A stretch of 64,000 bases of DNA from Arthrobacter sp. Y81. GTDB lineage: Bacteria; Actinomycetota; Actinomycetes; Actinomycetales; Micrococcaceae. The notes beneath the pieces were generated by a model. The model searched no databases. It had not been told where the DNA came from and worked only from the letters and a program-made list of their open reading frames with translations. Location: the NCBI RefSeq assembly GCF_002929335.1, contig NZ_PJIL01000004.1:186001-250000 (forward strand), in the 5' to 3' direction. Shown here piece after piece: positions 17,095 to 23,481 of the stretch. How positions within the stretch are numbered: position 1 is the stretch's first letter; each line of letters begins with the position of its first letter. The position numbers and the translations under genes were made by a program.

Positions 17095-17773
17095 TCCGTC
17101 AGGCGCCACCCATCGCCCCGCCCACAATGCCCCCGTTCTGGTGATCGGGCTGGGCCGTTTCGGCTCATCGACCGCCGAACAGCTGGTCAAGCAGGGCCGT
17201 GAGGTGCTGGCCATCGAGCGTGACCGCAACCTGGTGCAGAAGTGGGCCCCGGTGCTCACCCACGTGGTCGAGGCCGATGCCACCAACATCGATGCCCTGC
17301 GCCAGCTCGGCGCGCAGGAGTTCAGCTCCGCCGTCTGCGGCGTGGGCACCTCGATCGAGTCCTCGGTGCTGATCACCGTGAACCTGGTGGACCTCGGCAT
17401 CGAACACCTCTGGGTCAAGGCGATCACGCCATCGCACGGCAAGATCCTGACCAGGATCGGCGCCAACCACGTGATCTATCCGGAGGCCGACGCCGGCGTC
17501 CGGGCCGCGCACCTGGTCTCCGGCCGGATGCTGGACTTCATCGAGTTCGACGACGACTTTGCGATCGTCAAGATGTACCCGCCGCGCGAAACCGTGGGCT
17601 TCACCCTGGACGAGTCCAAGGTCCGGTCCAAGTACGGCGTCACCATTGTTGGCGTGAAATCGCCCGGCGAGGACTTCACCTACGCCCGGCCGGAAACCAA
17701 GGTGTCCTCCCGGGACATGCTGATCGTGTCCGGCCACGTGGACCTGCTCGAGAGGTTCGCCGCCCGGCCGTAG
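17087..17773 (+). CDS. trkA: TrkA/KtrA-family NAD-binding K+ channel regulator
   Basis: A 228-residue cytosolic gating ring protein. The RCK-N Rossmann motif is PVLVIGLGRFGSS, followed by LAIERDRNLVQ and the VEADATN acidic NAD-binding segment. The C-terminal RCK-C domain starts near GFTLDESKVRSKYGVTIVG. It begins at a TTG (17087) preceded by AGAGG at 7 bases and overlaps the trkH stop by 8 bases. One NAD domain makes it KtrA-like rather than the duplicated E. coli TrkA. Confidence 0.9.
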   Translation: MADPSGATHRPAHNAPVLVIGLGRFGSSTAEQLVKQGREVLAIERDRNLVQKWAPVLTHVVEADATNIDALRQLGAQEFSSAVCGVGTSIESSVLITVNLVDLGIEHLWVKAITPSHGKILTRIGANHVIYPEADAGVRAAHLVSGRMLDFIEFDDDFAIVKMYPPRETVGFTLDESKVRSKYGVTIVGVKSPGEDFTYARPETKVSSRDMLIVSGHVDLLERFAARP

Positions 17774-17783
17774 CCGGCCCCGC

Positions 17784-18617
17784 TTACCCGAGCTGGGTCG
17801 TGATCTCGGCCGCGCGGGCCGCTGCGGCGCGGGCGCCGTCGGCGATGATCGCGGGCATGCCGCGGTCGTCAAACGTGGCAATGGCGCGTTCAGTGGTGCC
17901 GTTCGGGCTGGTCACGGCCTTGCGCAGCGCGGAAGGGTCCGCCCCGGGCTCTGCCAGCATGAAGCCGGCGCCCGCCACTGTTTCGCGTGCCAGCAGCAGG
18001 GACAAGTCGGGATCCAATCCGAGTTCGACTCCCGCGGCAGCCATCGCCTCAGCAAGGTAGAACGCGTAGGCCGGGCCCGAGCCGCTGATGGCGGACAAGG
18101 CATCCACCTGGTCCTCTGGCACCTCCACCACAGTCCCGGCGCCCTTGAGGACGTCCTTGGCCAGCTGCAGCTGTTCGGCCGAGCAGTTGGTTCCGGGCGA
18201 TACGGACACGACGCCGCGGCCCAGTTTGGCGGGAGTGTTCGGCATGGCTCGGATCACCGGCTGGCCGGCGGGCAGCGCGGCCTCCAGTTGCGCGATGGAC
18301 ACCGCAGCTGCCACGCTGATCACGATGGTCTTCGGGGACAGCGAATCGCTGATCTCCCGGGCCAGGTCGGTGATGCCCACGGGCTTAACGCCAAGAATCA
18401 CGACGGCGGAGCCGGTGGCGGCCTGCTTGTTGTTGTCCGGCTCCTCTTCGCCTGCGATGGCGGTAATGCCATGGTGGCGCTGGGCAAGTTCGGCAGCACG
18501 CTCCGCGCGCCGGACAGTCGCCACGACGTCCGCCGGGTCCGTTCCGGCCTCCAGCATGCCGCTCATGACGGCCTCGTTCATGGATCCACAGCCAAGGAAT
18601 GCGATTCGGTTGCTCAT
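17784..18617 (-). CDS. proC: Pyrroline-5-carboxylate reductase
   Basis: A 277-residue NADP-dependent enzyme that reduces pyrroline-5-carboxylate to proline, the final step of proline synthesis. The N-terminal Rossmann motif is IAFLGCGSMNEAVMSG. VILGVKPVGI, IRAMPNTPAKLGRGV, ALSAISGSGPAYAFYLAEAM and the terminal helix (GAGFMLAEPGADPSALRKAV then TSPNGTTERAI) are ProC signatures. An acidic EEPDNNKQAATGS insert precedes the VILGVKP strand. The start chosen is ATG 18617; a longer open frame to 18851 lacks family similarity. It is convergent with trkA. Upstream of it lies the 546-base gap holding the small RNA pair. Confidence 0.93.
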   Translation of the reverse strand: MSNRIAFLGCGSMNEAVMSGMLEAGTDPADVVATVRRAERAAELAQRHHGITAIAGEEEPDNNKQAATGSAVVILGVKPVGITDLAREISDSLSPKTIVISVAAAVSIAQLEAALPAGQPVIRAMPNTPAKLGRGVVSVSPGTNCSAEQLQLAKDVLKGAGTVVEVPEDQVDALSAISGSGPAYAFYLAEAMAAAGVELGLDPDLSLLLARETVAGAGFMLAEPGADPSALRKAVTSPNGTTERAIATFDDRGMPAIIADGARAAAARAAEITTQLG

Positions 18618-18758
18618 TGGTCCATCATTGCAGTTCGGTGCTGGTTGTCGCATCCGGAGTCTATGGGCCGGACCCCTGGCCGCAGCCGGCGGGGCCGCGG
18701 GAAACTCATTCACAGGTGGCTCACATGCTCGCCGCAGCTTCCTCACAAAGTGGGCCCC

Positions 18759-18884
18759 TAACGTAGTGCTTACCTCATTGAGGGTGCGAGTGATGAGGCA
18801 AGCATGGGGATGTTTGCCCGGCACCGGTGGTCCACAGCAGGTTTCCCCCATTTTCCTGCCAGGGCCGCCGGTGCTTTCTCTTTT
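18759..18884 (+). ncRNA. Putative small RNA, copy A of a tandem pair
   Basis: A -10-like TAACGT (18759-18764) is followed 8 bases later by CCTCAT, then GGGTGCGAGTGATGAGG. CTCAT and ATGAG can pair around GTGCGAG. Next is a hairpin GGCAAGCAT-GGGG-ATGTTTGCC (18797-18818). Then comes a long terminal stem GCACCGGTGG/CCGCCGGTGC (18821-18830 with 18865-18874) enclosing GCAGG/CCTGC with loop TTTCCCCCATTTT, and a T-rich tail TTTCTCTTTT. The GGGG loop could pair with the CCCCC loop. No ORF fits it. Transcript start is estimated at about 18772. Confidence 0.65.
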
Positions 18885-19009
18885 AACCGCCGCATACTCG
18901 CCTGACCGGCGTCCCCGCTATCATCAGGGTTCTTCCCTGGCTACCGGCGCTGTCGCGCATTGCCAGCCTACGCACAGGGAAAATTGCTGAAACACCCATT
19001 CTGCGTCTG

Positions 19010-19134
19010 TAACTTGGAAAGTGCCTCATAGGTGCGAGTGATGACAGCCGGTTCCACGGAACCGGCGCGGCGCCGGGCGGTTGCGGAAGGGTTCCCCCAA
19101 TTCCTTCGGCAGGACCGCCCGGTGTTTTCGCTTT
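19010..19134 (+). ncRNA. Putative small RNA, copy B of a tandem pair
   Basis: Same order as copy A: TAACTT (19010-19015), 8 bases, CCTCAT, then AGGTGCGAGTGATGA, a first hairpin GCCGGTTC-CACG-GAACCGGC, and a long stem CGCCGGGCGGT/ACCGCCCGGTG (19072-19082 with 19114-19124). The stem encloses GAAGG/CCTTC with loop GTTCCCCCAATT. A TTTTCGCTTT tail and the shared TTTAACCG follow. The stems differ in sequence but keep pairing, and CCCCC, CAGG on the 3' side and GTGCGAGTGATGA are conserved. The end overlaps the region downstream of the sigma gene on the other strand. The 125 bases between the copies show no other feature. Confidence 0.65.
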
Positions 19135-19163
19135 AACCGGCGATTCCGCTCCAAACCAAGGTT

Positions 19164-20465
19164 TCAGTCCCCTTCGGGCAGCCCCAGGAGCCGGCCCTCA
19201 AGGAACCTGCGCTCAGCGGCATTTCCTGCCAGCCCCAGGGCGTCACGGTACGCCGCGCCGGCTTCCCGGAAGCGGCCCAGGCGCCGGAGCAGGTCCGCCC
19301 GCACGGCGTGGAAAAGCCCGTAGCCGGCCAAATCCAGCCCGTCCACCAGCCCGAGTGCCGCCGCGGGGCCGCGCACTTCGGCAACGGCCACCGCGCGGTT
19401 GAGGGCCACCACGGGACCGGGTGCCAACTGCAGCAGCTGATCGTACAGCGTCAGGATCTGGCCCCAGTCCGTCGCTTCGGCTGACGGGGAGTCACTGTGG
19501 ACCGCGTTGATGGCGGCCTGGACCTGGTACGGTCCCGGCCGGTTCCGGCGCAGGCACTGCCGCACAATGTCCTGGCCTTCGGTGATGAGCTCCTTGTCCC
19601 ACAGCGTCCGGTTCTGGTCCGGCAACAGCACCAGGCCGCCGTCGGCCGTCATCCTGGCCGCGCGCCGCGACTCAATCAGCAGCATCAGCGCTAGAAGCCC
19701 CTGGGCTTCGGGTTCATCCGGCATGAGCGAAACAAGGAGCCGGGCCAGGCGGACAGCCTCCGCGCAGAGATCGTCCCGGATCAGCGCCTCGCCGGAGCTC
19801 GCGCTGTAGCCCTCATTGAAGATGAGGTAGACGACGGCGAGCACGGCCGTCAGCCGCTCCGGCAGTTCCGCGCCGCGGGGCACCCGGTACGGAATCCGGG
19901 CGTCGCGGATTTTCGCCTTCGCCCGGACCAGCCGCTGGGCCATGGTTGCTTCGGGAACCATAAAGGACCGGGCAATCTCAGCGGTGGTCAGTCCGCCAAG
20001 GAGCCTCAGCGTCAGTGCCACGCGGGCCGGCATTCCGAGGGCCGGGTGGCAGCACGTGAAGATCAGCCGCAGTGTGTCATCGCGCATCTCCGCCTCCTCC
20101 GCCAACTCATCCAGCAGCAGGTCCTGGGGCGCCATGCCGGAGGCCTCCCCTGTCCGGGAGTGCAGGAGGGCGGCCTGGGCATACTTGTCCTCACCGGCAG
20201 CGTCCCTGCGCAGCCGGTCGATGGCCCGGTTCCGGGCAGTGGTGATGATCCACCCTGCCGTGCTGGGCGGGATGCCGGCGGACGGCCAGCGCTGCACGGC
20301 CGCGGTGAAGGCCTCCTGGACGGCGTCCTCGGCGATGTCGATGCTGCCGAAAACCCGGACCAGGACTGCCACGGCGCGGCCGTACTCCCTTCGGTAGATA
20401 CGGGCTATCGACTCCGTAGTATCCCCCGCAGCAGAATCCCCCGACGCGGAACCGGGCCCGGTCAT
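19164..20465 (-). CDS. ECF42-type RNA polymerase sigma factor with C-terminal TPR-like extension
   Basis: A 433-residue sigma-70-family ECF factor. Region 2 shows DIAEDAVQEAFTAAVQRW and WIITTARNRAIDRLRRD; region 4 shows ALTLRLLGGLTTAEIARSF then MVPEATMAQRLVRAKAKIR. The long C-terminal extension (residues about 190-430, with LALMLLIESRRAARMTADG, LTLYDQLLQLAPGPVVALNR and AVAVAEVRGPAAALGLVDGL) is the helical-repeat extension typical of ECF42. As usual for this group, the gene lies next to a DGPF-motif gene 18 bases upstream. No anti-sigma factor is present; the extension is thought to regulate activity itself. The signal is unknown. Confidence 0.9.
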   Translation of the reverse strand: MTGPGSASGDSAAGDTTESIARIYRREYGRAVAVLVRVFGSIDIAEDAVQEAFTAAVQRWPSAGIPPSTAGWIITTARNRAIDRLRRDAAGEDKYAQAALLHSRTGEASGMAPQDLLLDELAEEAEMRDDTLRLIFTCCHPALGMPARVALTLRLLGGLTTAEIARSFMVPEATMAQRLVRAKAKIRDARIPYRVPRGAELPERLTAVLAVVYLIFNEGYSASSGEALIRDDLCAEAVRLARLLVSLMPDEPEAQGLLALMLLIESRRAARMTADGGLVLLPDQNRTLWDKELITEGQDIVRQCLRRNRPGPYQVQAAINAVHSDSPSAEATDWGQILTLYDQLLQLAPGPVVALNRAVAVAEVRGPAAALGLVDGLDLAGYGLFHAVRADLLRRLGRFREAGAAYRDALGLAGNAAERRFLEGRLLGLPEGD

Positions 20466-20483
20466 CCGGATGCGTCCGAATCC

Positions 20484-20825
20484 CTAGTGCTGGAAGGGGC
20501 GCACTTCGACGGGCAAGGTGAGGGCCTTGGCCAGTCTGCGTCCCCAGTCCAGCGCGGCGTCCAGGTCCTCGACGTCAATGATGGTGAATCCCCCGAGGTG
20601 CTCCTTGCCTTCGGTGAACGGGCCATCCGTGATGAGCACTTCGTCGCCCTTCGGCCGCAGCACTGTGGCGGTATCCGCGGGATGGAGCCCGGCGGCGAAC
20701 ACCCAGGCACCGGTTGCCTTCATTTCCTGGTTCAGGGTATCCAGGTCGCGCATGATCGGCTCCAGGAACTCCGCCGAGGGAGCGGGACCGTCGGGCTGGT
20801 AGATGCTGAGCAGGTACTGTGACAT
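20484..20825 (-). CDS. YCII/DGPF domain protein, partner of ECF42 sigma
   Basis: A 113-residue protein of the YCII-related fold with the diagnostic DGPFTEGKEHLGGF motif near residues 67-80 and the usual YLLSIYQPDG start. DGPF proteins are conserved targets of ECF42 sigma factors, and their biochemical role is unclear. AAGGAGG lies 7 bases before the ATG. It precedes the sigma gene by 18 bases in the same operon. A TGTCGA-type promoter lies upstream, which would make the operon self-activating. Confidence 0.88.
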   Translation of the reverse strand: MSQYLLSIYQPDGPAPSAEFLEPIMRDLDTLNQEMKATGAWVFAAGLHPADTATVLRPKGDEVLITDGPFTEGKEHLGGFTIIDVEDLDAALDWGRRLAKALTLPVEVRPFQH

Positions 20826-20877
20826 TTGGTTTTCCTCCTTGAGGATTCGGCCGGCCCTTTACCGGCCTCTCACCTTC

Positions 20878-20906
20878 TATACGAACGGCTCCCGTCCGTA
20901 TCGACA
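20878..20906 (-). promoter_or_regulatory. Probable ECF42 target promoter with inverted repeat
   Basis: On the minus strand, TGTCGA (20906-20901) is followed after 17 bases by CGTATA (20883-20878). TGTCGA is, as I recall, the -35 reported for ECF42-dependent promoters. The spacer region also forms an inverted repeat ATACGAACGG-CTC-CCGTCCGTAT (20879-20901) that could bind a dimeric regulator or form a hairpin. It drives the DGPF-sigma operon. Confidence 0.6.
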
Positions 20907-20947
20907 CCGCCCGTGGCACCCGTGCATATTTTCTTTCGAAGGCCTGC

Positions 20948-21784
20948 CTAGGCGTCCCTTGCACCGACCAGCGGAAGGCTCAGGTGCTGCCGGGCAAACC
21001 TCAGGGTTTCGTTCAGCCACTGTTCCCGCTCCCCCGCGAACTTCGCCCGTCGGGTGGAGATCTCGGCCACCACCACGCCGTCGAAACCGCTGCCGGCCAG
21101 GTGCTGCAGCGCCTCGGCGCAGCCCTGGTTGCCGCGTCCGGGAATGAGGTGCTCGTCCCGGCCGGAGCCGGATCCGTCCGTCAGGTGGATGTGCCGGAGC
21201 TTGCTGCCAAGGGCCTTGATCGCCTCAACACTGTTGGCCCCCGCAGTGGCGGCGTGCGAGAAGTCCCACGTGACGTCGTCGTAATCCTGGCCCAAGGGGT
21301 CCCAGTGCGGCAGGTAGGCAACCGTCTCCCGGCCCCGCACACGCCACGGGTACATGTTTTCCACGGCGATCCGCACCTGGTACATGTCGGCGAGCTGGCG
21401 TATGCCGGCGGGGAAATTCTCCGCGTAGTTGCTCTGCCAGCGGAACGGTGGATGAACCACCACGGTGCCGCAGCCCACTTCACGGGCCATCCGGCAGGAC
21501 ATCTCGATCTTGTTCCAGGCCGATCCCCACACCTTCTGCGTCAGCAGCAGTGTCGGCGCGTGGATGGAGACGATCGGCTGCCGGTAGCGGTGGCTGAGCT
21601 CCAGGAGGGAATGCGGGCTCTGGCTGGTGGCATTGTTGGTGACCATCACTTCCACGCCGTCAAAGCTTAGGTCCTGCGCCACGGCGAAAGCATCGTGCAC
21701 GCTCAGCGGGTAGACGGAGGCGCTGGACAGCGCCACCGGGATCACGCGGTTTTCTTCAGCGGAAAGTTCGACGCCGTTGCTCAT
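20948..21784 (-). CDS. Sugar phosphate isomerase/epimerase family protein (AP endonuclease 2-like TIM barrel)
   Basis: A 278-residue xylose-isomerase-like TIM barrel. Metal-site segments of the family are visible: GVEVMVTNN, SIHAPTLLLT, GTVVVHPPFRW, IAVENMYPW, WDFSHAATAG, HIHLTDGSGSGRDEHLIPGRG and VVVAEIS. These His/Glu/Asp positions coordinate a divalent metal in the family. The start follows GGGAGGG, and the upstream phosphatase stop lies one base away, so the two genes are coupled. Actinobacteria often keep this gene next to ppx and proC; the substrate is unknown. Confidence 0.85.
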   Translation of the reverse strand: MSNGVELSAEENRVIPVALSSASVYPLSVHDAFAVAQDLSFDGVEVMVTNNATSQSPHSLLELSHRYRQPIVSIHAPTLLLTQKVWGSAWNKIEMSCRMAREVGCGTVVVHPPFRWQSNYAENFPAGIRQLADMYQVRIAVENMYPWRVRGRETVAYLPHWDPLGQDYDDVTWDFSHAATAGANSVEAIKALGSKLRHIHLTDGSGSGRDEHLIPGRGNQGCAEALQHLAGSGFDGVVVAEISTRRAKFAGEREQWLNETLRFARQHLSLPLVGARDA

Positions 21785-21785
21785 C

Positions 21786-22829
21786 TCAGTCGGCCCTCCC
21801 GCCGGAGGCTGCAGCGGAGGCTGCGGCGGGAGCGGGGGCGGGGGCGGTGGCCGCCGCAACCGGCGGCAGCGCGACGTGGGCCGCCGGCTCCAGCGGTCCC
21901 TCAAAAATCAACTGGTCCAGCCTGCGCAGGATGAGTCCTTCCCGCAGCGCCCACGGGCAGATCTTGACCTTCTTGAATTCGAAGAGTTCCAGGGCCGCCT
22001 CAGCCACGAGCGCTCCGGCGAGGAGCTGGTTGGCGCGGGCTTCGGAAACGCCCGGGAGGTGCAGCCTGTCCTCCGTCTTCATGGCCGAAATCCGCTGAGC
22101 CCAGAGGCCAAGGTCCGTGGCGCCCAGTTCGCGCTTGACGTACGGTCCGGCCGCGCTCGGGGCTGCACCGGCGATCCGGGCCAGCGAACGGAAGGTCTTG
22201 GACGTCCCCGCCACCACGTTCGCCCTACCCAGCTCGTTGAAGCTTCGGACTGCAGGCTTGAGGGTTGCGCGGATGTAGCGCCGGAGTTCCTTGACGCTCT
22301 TCGCGGAAGGCGGGTCCTCGTGCAGCCAGTCCCGGGTCAGGCGGCTCGCTCCCAGCGGTACGGACGTCGCCAGCTCCGGCAGCTCGTCCTGGCCAAACGC
22401 CATTTCGAAGGAGCCGCCGCCGATGTCAAGGTTCAGGATGGGTCCGGCACCCCAGCCGTACCAGCGCCGGACGGCAAAGAAGGTCATGGACGCTTCCTCG
22501 CTGCCGGTGAGCTCCTGGAGCGTCACGGTGGTTTCGTGCTTGACCCGGGCCAGAACGGCGGGCCCGTTGGTGGCCTCGCGGATGGCGGATGTACAGAACG
22601 CCAGCAGGTCCTGGGCTTTGTGTTTGGCCGCAAACTCCCACGCTTCGAGGACGAATTCGATGAGCTCGTGCTGGCCGGCGTCGTTGATGTTTCCCTCGGC
22701 GTCGAGGAACTGCACCAGTGAGAGCGGACGTTTATGCGAGGCGAAGGGCACCGGGCGCGCGCCGGGATGCGCATCAACCAGGAGCAGGTGGACAGTGTTC
22801 GAACCGATGTCGAGGACGCCTAGACGCAT
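21786..22829 (-). CDS. Ppx/GppA-family exopolyphosphatase
   Basis: A 347-residue member of the sugar kinase/Hsp70/actin-fold phosphatases that hydrolyse polyphosphate or pppGpp. Key motifs are LGVLDIGSNTVHLLLVD, FCTSAIREATNG, NLDIGGGSFEMAFG and VVAGTSKTFRSLAR. The last 30 residues are an Ala/Pro tail. The ATG at 22829 has no strong ribosome site, but AATAAT lies 6 bases upstream, consistent with a leaderless transcript. It is followed by and coupled to the TIM-barrel gene. Confidence 0.9.
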   Translation of the reverse strand: MRLGVLDIGSNTVHLLLVDAHPGARPVPFASHKRPLSLVQFLDAEGNINDAGQHELIEFVLEAWEFAAKHKAQDLLAFCTSAIREATNGPAVLARVKHETTVTLQELTGSEEASMTFFAVRRWYGWGAGPILNLDIGGGSFEMAFGQDELPELATSVPLGASRLTRDWLHEDPPSAKSVKELRRYIRATLKPAVRSFNELGRANVVAGTSKTFRSLARIAGAAPSAAGPYVKRELGATDLGLWAQRISAMKTEDRLHLPGVSEARANQLLAGALVAEAALELFEFKKVKICPWALREGLILRRLDQLIFEGPLEPAAHVALPPVAAATAPAPAPAAASAAASGGRAD

Positions 22830-22848
22830 TCTGCCATTATTCACCGAT

Positions 22849-22884
22849 AGCAAGCCGCCGGCGCAAATGCGTCGGCGGCTTGCT
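22849..22884 (-). terminator. Strong hairpin after the SseB-domain gene
   Basis: AGCAAGCCGCCG and CGGCGGCTTGCT pair over 12 bases, and the inner GCGC/GCGT extends the stem to 16 pairs (one G-T wobble) with an AAAT loop. It lies 26 bases after the stop of the SseB-domain gene and just before ppx. There is no T-run, as is common for actinobacterial terminators. Confidence 0.7.
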
Positions 22885-22910
22885 TGTCCGGGTCGGGATT
22901 ACAGCGGCTG

Positions 22911-23360
22911 TTACTCGGCTGCTGCTTCGGCGGTACCGTCGGAAGGCTGGTCCGCGCGCTTGAAGTCGCGGCGGATGTTCGCCACGCCCTCGGGATCGAT
23001 TTCAAAGCCGAAGGCGCTGCCGGGGTTGATGACCATACCGAGCTCTTCGCCAAGGTTGCCGATGATGGCGGCTCCCTGGGTGCCCAGGACGTTGGGGGCT
23101 GCGTCGAGGAACTGCTGGTCAACACGGCTCGGGTGCGAGAACACGGCCAGTACGGGCTTTCCCTCGGCGTTGGACAGTACCAGCGGCTCGACCTGCGCGT
23201 CTTCGCCTTCGAGCGCATCGGAGCTGATGATGTAGACCTCGTTGTTGAGGAAGGACAGGATGACGTCCACCGGGTTGGCATCCGGGTGGTCACCTGTGGC
23301 GAGCTTCTCCTCGAGGTCGTTCAGGGGCTGGATTTCCGCGGGTGCAGGCTGTTCAGTCAT
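22911..23360 (-). CDS. SseB-domain family protein
   Basis: A 149-residue acidic cytosolic protein resembling the SseB N-terminal domain: LNNEVYIISSDALE, VEPLVLSNAEGKPVLAVF, SHPSRVDQQFLDAAPNVLG and LGEELGMVINPGSAFGFEID. SseB-fold proteins are widespread and poorly understood. The ATG at 23360 lacks a clear ribosome site, and a longer frame to 23396 is open. It sits alone between topA and ppx, flanked on both sides by strong hairpins. Confidence 0.7.
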   Translation of the reverse strand: MTEQPAPAEIQPLNDLEEKLATGDHPDANPVDVILSFLNNEVYIISSDALEGEDAQVEPLVLSNAEGKPVLAVFSHPSRVDQQFLDAAPNVLGTQGAAIIGNLGEELGMVINPGSAFGFEIDPEGVANIRRDFKRADQPSDGTAEAAAE

Positions 23361-23400
23361 GCATCTACTCGACCACGTTTGCCGGGCGCGGCGCAAACGC

Positions 23401-23464
23401 GAATTCGCCGGTCAGCTGCGGATTCGCCGGAACTCCGGCGAATCCGCACCCTTCCGGCGAATTC
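23401..23464. terminator. Nested double inverted repeat downstream of topA
   Basis: An inner hairpin (TGCGGATTCGCCGG, loop AACT, CCGGCGAATCCGCA; 23417-23448, 14 pairs) is enclosed by an outer perfect inverted repeat GAATTCGCCGG (23401-23411) and CCGGCGAATTC (23454-23464). The unit G(A/G)ATTCGCCGG thus occurs four times in alternating orientation. It starts 17 bases after the topA stop on the minus strand and probably ends that transcript. The nested duplication also suggests a REP-like element. Confidence 0.75.
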
Positions 23465-23481
23465 AGCGAGCAGGGGAATTG

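Noticed and set aside
18759..19134. Riboswitch controlling a neighbouring gene
   Set aside because: Both flanking genes are on the opposite strand, and each unit ends in its own terminator with no coding region after it.
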